From Arcobacter sp. (lineage in GTDB: Bacteria; Campylobacterota; Campylobacteria; Campylobacterales; Arcobacteraceae), in the NCBI GenBank assembly GCA_016744485.1, contig JADGEG010000056.1, positions 1-11,360 of the forward strand: 11,360 nucleotides of DNA, in the 5' to 3' direction. The position numbers were made by a program, and so were the translations under genes. Position 1 is the first letter of the stretch. Every line of letters begins with the position of its first letter. Below, piece by piece: positions 7,287 through 11,360 of this stretch. The notes beneath the pieces were generated by a model. The model saw only the letters and a program-made list of their open reading frames with translations, ran no database searches and was not told where the DNA came from.

Positions 7287-10200
7287 TTATGATTTACTTA
7301 AATCAATATTTTTTGTTTTCATAGTTTTAACACTTTTTTCTAGTTTTAAAAAAAACATTAACAATGCAGGTGTAACAAAAATTGTTAATATTGTAGAAAA
7401 TGCTAATCCACCAGTAATAACTGAACCTAAACCTCTATAAAATTCACTTCCAGGTCCTGGTATTAAAACTAAAGGTAACATACCAAAAATAGAAGTTAAA
7501 GAACTCATATAAATTGGTCTAATTCTTGTTTTAGTAGCTTCAAGTACAGCTTCTTTATGGCTCATTTCTCCACTTCTTATATAATTTAAACTTTGATGAA
7601 CAATTAAAATTGCATTATTGACAACAATACCTACTAAAATAATAAATCCCAACATAGTTAACACATCTAAAGGTTGAGGAGCTATAAACACATTTGTTAA
7701 ATATAATCCTAAAAAACCACCAGCAGTTGCAAGTGGAACTGTAAACATTATAACTATAGGATATAAAAAATTACCAAATAATGCAGACATTAATAAATAA
7801 ACAATAACTAAAGCTAGAATAAAATTCATACTTAACATTTCTATTGTTTGAGATAATTTATCAGCAGTTCCAGAAAGTCCAATTTCAACAGATTTACTAA
7901 TCATACCTTTTGTTTTCATATCATTTAACATTTTATTAATAATCTTCATCGTCTCATCAACAGTGACTCCTTTAGGTGGTGTAACTTGCAAGGAAATTGT
8001 TCTTTTACCATTTAAGTGTCTAATTTCTGATATTCCTGTAGTACTTTCATATGATGCCAATGATGAAACTGGAATTAATGAAGAATTAGGAAGTGCTAAT
8101 TGAACAGACATAATATCCTCAGGTGTTTTAATAACTTCATCTGAAGCTTTAAAAATTAAATCAATTTTCTTTTTTCCTTCTTGTTCAAAACTTCCAATTT
8201 TTCTACCGCTCATAATAACATCAATAGCAAGTCCAAAGTTAAATGAATTCATACCCATAGCCATCAAAGCATCTTGGTTTGGTTTAATTCTAATTTCAGG
8301 ATATAACAACTCAATAGAAGGCACTGGCCTTACTTGAGAACCTTTTAATGTTTTCATAGTTGTAGCAAAAAGTAAACCTCCTACATTAGTTAGGTCTTCA
8401 ATTTTTTCACCACTTATATCAATATTAACACTATTACCCTCACCAACACCATCTTCAAAAACACCAGATTGAATACTTACTCCATAAACTGATGGTAAGG
8501 AATTTACAATTGGTCTAAATAAAGGTATTAAATCTTTTCCTCTATCTTCATGTATAGAAGTTCCTCCAAATAAATTAAAATCTCCAAAAGAAACAAAAAA
8601 TGCTCTATTTAGTCCAGGTAAATCTCCAACATCTTTATTGATATGAGGTTTAATTCTATTCATTAGATATGTACCCATTTCATATCTTTCTTTGTAAGAA
8701 AATCCAGGAGGTGCTATTAAAATATTAAAAACTAGGTTTTTATTACCTTGGGGTAAATAATCAACTTTAGGAAAGAGTAAAAAAATAATTCCACCAGAAA
8801 ACACTGCTAAAGAAATAATCGTAAATATTTTACTAAATATATTTTTCAATGAAAGATTTACCAAAGACATTATAAATTTTACAATCTTGTTCCCAAAATC
8901 TCCGATTACACTTTTTCGTACTTTTATTTCTTTTTCTTTAGTAAACTTTTTCCATAACATTGGAATAACTGAAATTGAAACAAATAAGGAAAAAACAACA
9001 GCAGCTGTTACTGCAATAGCAATATCTTTAAATAATTGACCAGCTTCATCTTGTAAAAAAATTATTGGTAAAAAAACTGCAATTGTTGTTAAAGCTGAGG
9101 CTATTAAAGCACCCCATACTTCATTTGCACCTACGTAAGCAGCTTGAGATATACTCATACCTTCTTTTCTATGCCTGTCCATATTTTCCAATACTACAAT
9201 GGCTGAGTCAACCAACATACCAACAGCAAAAGAAATACCTGCAAGTGATATTGTATTTAACGATCGACCCATTGCATCAAGTATTATAAATGTACCTACA
9301 ACAGAAATAGGAATTGCAACTGAAACTACAGCAGTTGGAGAAACTGAGCGTAAAAATGTGATAAGAATAAAAATAGCTAAAAAAGCACCTATTAATATAT
9401 TTTGTTTAACTAAATCAACTGAACCAACTATATAAGGTCTTTGATCATAAATCCAATGAATCTTAAGGTTTTTTTCTTTTAAAATACCTTTGTTTAACTC
9501 TTGAACAACTTTTTCAACATCATTTGTTAATTGCACAATATTAACAGATGAATTAGGTTGAATTCCTGCAAAAATACCATCTTTACCTAAATACATAGCT
9601 ACAGAACTAGATGTTTCTAAACCAAAATTCACTTCTGCTATATCTTTAACTCTAACTCTTTGTTCTCTGTTTGAGATTAGTAAAACATTCTCAATACTTT
9701 TAACACTTGTATATTTATTTACTGTTCTAATTCTATATGCTCTTCTTTGAAGATTTAAAACACCAGCTGATACATCAATATTTTCATTTTGTAAAGTTTG
9801 AATAGCTTGAGAAATACTTAAACCATAAGATGCTAGTTTATTTGTATCAAATACTATTTGCATTTGTTTTTTACGTCCACCACCACTCATGATACCTGAA
9901 ACACCATCTACTCTTTTAATAGCAGCTATAATATCATCATCAAAAAATGTTTTGTATGAATCTACATGTTTTTTATTATTTTCTAAGGTTTGTAACATCA
10001 GCCAAATAACTGGACTTGCACTTGCTGTTTCAATTACTGGTTTTTCAACATTATCGGGATAATTACTTACTTCATTTAATTTATTCGAAACATCTTGTAA
10101 AGCAGCTCTTAAATTAGTACCTAATTTAAATGTTAAAGTTAATTCTGAATAATTATCTTTAGATAAAGATTCATAATCAATTAGATTATTTAAAGATTTC

Positions 10201-10412
10201 AATACACTTTCTTGCTCTTCAATAATCTCACGTTCAATCTCATAAGGAGTTGCACCTGGCCAAAAAGTTTTAATTTTAATTTCTGGTTTTGTAACTGATG
10301 GTGTCAACTGATATGGTAGTTTCTCTAAAGATAAGAAACCAAACATTACTACTATTAAAACAGATACTATAATAGTAACTGGGTTTTTAATAGAAAATTT
10401 AATTAAATCCAT
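7287..10412 (-). CDS. RND-family efflux pump inner-membrane permease (HAE-type)
   Basis: Proton-driven inner-membrane transporter of an RND tripartite pump. It has the standard duplicated layout: TM1 (about 10-28), a large periplasmic loop (to ~335), TM2-TM6 (about 336-485), TM7 (about 526-547), a second large loop (to ~860), and TM8-TM12 (about 863-1021). The FWPGATPYEIEREI segment (50-63) and the TM4 motif GMLVDSAIVVLEN (398-410) are typical. In TM4, Asp402 aligns with the first of the AcrB Asp407-Asp408 pair, but the second is Ser403. In TM10, GIVVNNAILIV (928-938) has Asn932 where AcrB has Lys940. It therefore belongs to a non-AcrB, non-CmeB branch with a simplified proton relay. At 1041 aa it is full length. 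The start ATG (10410-10412) has an AGGA site overlapping the adaptor stop region 8 bases upstream. Substrate (drug, dye, detergent or lipid) cannot be told from sequence; the heavy-metal (CzcA) type is less likely. Confidence 0.95.
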   Translation of the reverse strand: MDLIKFSIKNPVTIIVSVLIVVMFGFLSLEKLPYQLTPSVTKPEIKIKTFWPGATPYEIEREIIEEQESVLKSLNNLIDYESLSKDNYSELTLTFKLGTNLRAALQDVSNKLNEVSNYPDNVEKPVIETASASPVIWLMLQTLENNKKHVDSYKTFFDDDIIAAIKRVDGVSGIMSGGGRKKQMQIVFDTNKLASYGLSISQAIQTLQNENIDVSAGVLNLQRRAYRIRTVNKYTSVKSIENVLLISNREQRVRVKDIAEVNFGLETSSSVAMYLGKDGIFAGIQPNSSVNIVQLTNDVEKVVQELNKGILKEKNLKIHWIYDQRPYIVGSVDLVKQNILIGAFLAIFILITFLRSVSPTAVVSVAIPISVVGTFIILDAMGRSLNTISLAGISFAVGMLVDSAIVVLENMDRHRKEGMSISQAAYVGANEVWGALIASALTTIAVFLPIIFLQDEAGQLFKDIAIAVTAAVVFSLFVSISVIPMLWKKFTKEKEIKVRKSVIGDFGNKIVKFIMSLVNLSLKNIFSKIFTIISLAVFSGGIIFLLFPKVDYLPQGNKNLVFNILIAPPGFSYKERYEMGTYLMNRIKPHINKDVGDLPGLNRAFFVSFGDFNLFGGTSIHEDRGKDLIPLFRPIVNSLPSVYGVSIQSGVFEDGVGEGNSVNIDISGEKIEDLTNVGGLLFATTMKTLKGSQVRPVPSIELLYPEIRIKPNQDALMAMGMNSFNFGLAIDVIMSGRKIGSFEQEGKKKIDLIFKASDEVIKTPEDIMSVQLALPNSSLIPVSSLASYESTTGISEIRHLNGKRTISLQVTPPKGVTVDETMKIINKMLNDMKTKGMISKSVEIGLSGTADKLSQTIEMLSMNFILALVIVYLLMSALFGNFLYPIVIMFTVPLATAGGFLGLYLTNVFIAPQPLDVLTMLGFIILVGIVVNNAILIVHQSLNYIRSGEMSHKEAVLEATKTRIRPIYMSSLTSIFGMLPLVLIPGPGSEFYRGLGSVITGGLAFSTILTIFVTPALLMFFLKLEKSVKTMKTKNIDLSKS

Positions 10413-10420
10413 TTTTATTC

Positions 10421-11359
10421 CTATTTATTTATAACTTTTACTGGGCTATTTGGAAAAATTCTTTCATTACCTTTTGAAACAATGTCCATGCCCTCAACTA
10501 AACCTTTACCCTCAATTGCAATTTTACCTCCATCAAAACCTACAATTTTAACAGGTATTCTAATAGCTAATGATTTTTCACTTACCACAAAAACTACATT
10601 TTGTCCAAAGTTTTTAATCACACTATCTCTTGGTAAAACCATAGCTCTTTTCTTCACACTTTTAGCTAAACTAATCTTTACTTCTTGTCCATCAAAAACA
10701 AAATCATTTTTTAAAGTTGTTTTAAACTTAATAGGAAAAGTTCTTGTTATTTTATCTCCATTTGGAATAATTGCAATTAAACTTGATTTAAATGTTTTAC
10801 CACCTATAAGAACAGTGTATTTTTCTTTAAAGTTTAAAGCATTTACAAAATTTGATGGGATATTAAAAGTCAGTTCAATACTTTTTGTATTTACTATTTT
10901 AGCTATTGGACTTCCTGCATTTACCCATTCACCTAAATTTATCTTTTTTTCAACAATTATTCCAGCAAAAGGTGCTTTAATTGATTTTTGTTTTTTTTGG
11001 ATTTCAAATTCTTTTAAATTAGCTTTTAATACCATCAGTTTATTTAATGATGAATTTAATTTTAATAAAGAATTATCATACTCTTTTTGTGTAATTGATT
11101 TTGAATTTAATAATTTTTTATATCTAGTAAAATCTTTTGAATAGTTATTTTGTTCATCTTTTGCAATTTTTAGATTTGCAAGTGCGGCATTAATTTTAGA
11201 TTGTAATAATTCATCATCAATTTTTATTAATACTTGCCCTTTTTTAACTTTATCACCTATTTTAAAATAAATTTTTTTTACTAAACCAGAATTTTGAGCA
11301 GCTAAAAGTGAATTTTGATCAAAACTTACAGTTCCGTTAAACTTTTGTAAGGGATTAAC
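10421..11359 (-). CDS. RND efflux periplasmic adaptor (membrane fusion protein), 5' end beyond window
   Basis: Links the RND pump to the TolC-like channel across the periplasm. The frame is open from the right edge to the TAG at 10421-10423, giving 312 visible residues, so the internal ATG at 11033-11035 (visible residue 109) is not the start. The first lipoyl/biotinyl half-motif is GLVKKIYFKIGDKVKKGQVL (25-44). It is followed by a charged helical-hairpin/coiled-coil region (about 50-122) and the second half-motif IKAPFAGIIVEKKINLGEWV (127-146). A beta-barrel domain and a membrane-proximal domain (about 150-312) follow, including a GQEVKISL stretch. The signal peptide or lipobox and start codon lie outside the window. 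It is upstream of the RND gene with an 8-base gap, as expected for an adaptor-pump-channel operon. No regulator gene is visible within the window. Confidence 0.93.
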   Translation of the reverse strand, partial: VNPLQKFNGTVSFDQNSLLAAQNSGLVKKIYFKIGDKVKKGQVLIKIDDELLQSKINAALANLKIAKDEQNNYSKDFTRYKKLLNSKSITQKEYDNSLLKLNSSLNKLMVLKANLKEFEIQKKQKSIKAPFAGIIVEKKINLGEWVNAGSPIAKIVNTKSIELTFNIPSNFVNALNFKEKYTVLIGGKTFKSSLIAIIPNGDKITRTFPIKFKTTLKNDFVFDGQEVKISLAKSVKKRAMVLPRDSVIKNFGQNVVFVVSEKSLAIRIPVKIVGFDGGKIAIEGKGLVEGMDIVSKGNERIFPNSPVKVINK

Positions 11360-11360
11360 C

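Noticed and set aside
9065..9435. Overlapping plus-strand ORFs opposite the RND gene
   Set aside because: Short, mutually overlapping and antisense to conserved RND transmembrane segments; no independent support.
10482..11144. Plus-strand ORF of 220 codons opposite the adaptor gene
   Set aside because: It is antisense to a clear membrane fusion protein; its Phe/Leu/Ile/Ser/Thr-rich content is what reverse-complementing Lys/Asn-rich codons yields.

Overview
The window is a strongly AT-rich stretch of bacterial chromosome. Its gene content points to Campylobacterota (epsilonproteobacteria), most likely an Arcobacter-like genus. The pointers are the very low GC, an AcnB-type aconitase of 858 residues, a short (412 aa) glucose-6-phosphate isomerase, a short RNase R/II-family enzyme, and promoters with a good TATAAT -10 box but no clear -35 box. 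The genus is inferred from these family features, not from a search.

Five complete genes and one partial gene lie on the minus strand, read here from high to low coordinates. First comes a tripartite efflux module: a periplasmic adaptor (membrane fusion protein; its 5' end lies beyond the right edge), an RND inner-membrane pump (7287-10412) and a TolC-family outer-membrane channel (6031-7272). The gaps are 8 and 14 bases, with Shine-Dalgarno sequences in them, so this is one operon assembling a single envelope-spanning pump. An 85-base gap with TGTACA repeats and a -10 box leads to acnB (3369-5945), the TCA-cycle aconitase. A strong intrinsic terminator follows acnB. A new promoter then drives pgi (2021-3259) and, 20 bases further on, rnr (150-2000). 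A hairpin overlaps the rnr stop codon, facing the tail of a possible plus-strand gene entering from the left edge.

This is essentially ordinary core metabolism and RNA turnover next to an efflux operon. I found no CRISPR array, insertion sequence, tRNA, rRNA or convincing riboswitch, and no clearly new biological system. The points most worth a second look are the RND pump lacking the AcrB-type Asp-Asp/Lys proton relay, the TGTACA repeat block between the efflux operon and acnB, and the reduced C-terminal end of RNase R. No intergenic stretch exceeds 300 bases; the longest are 85 bases (tolC-like gene to acnB) and 109 bases (acnB to pgi), both described below.
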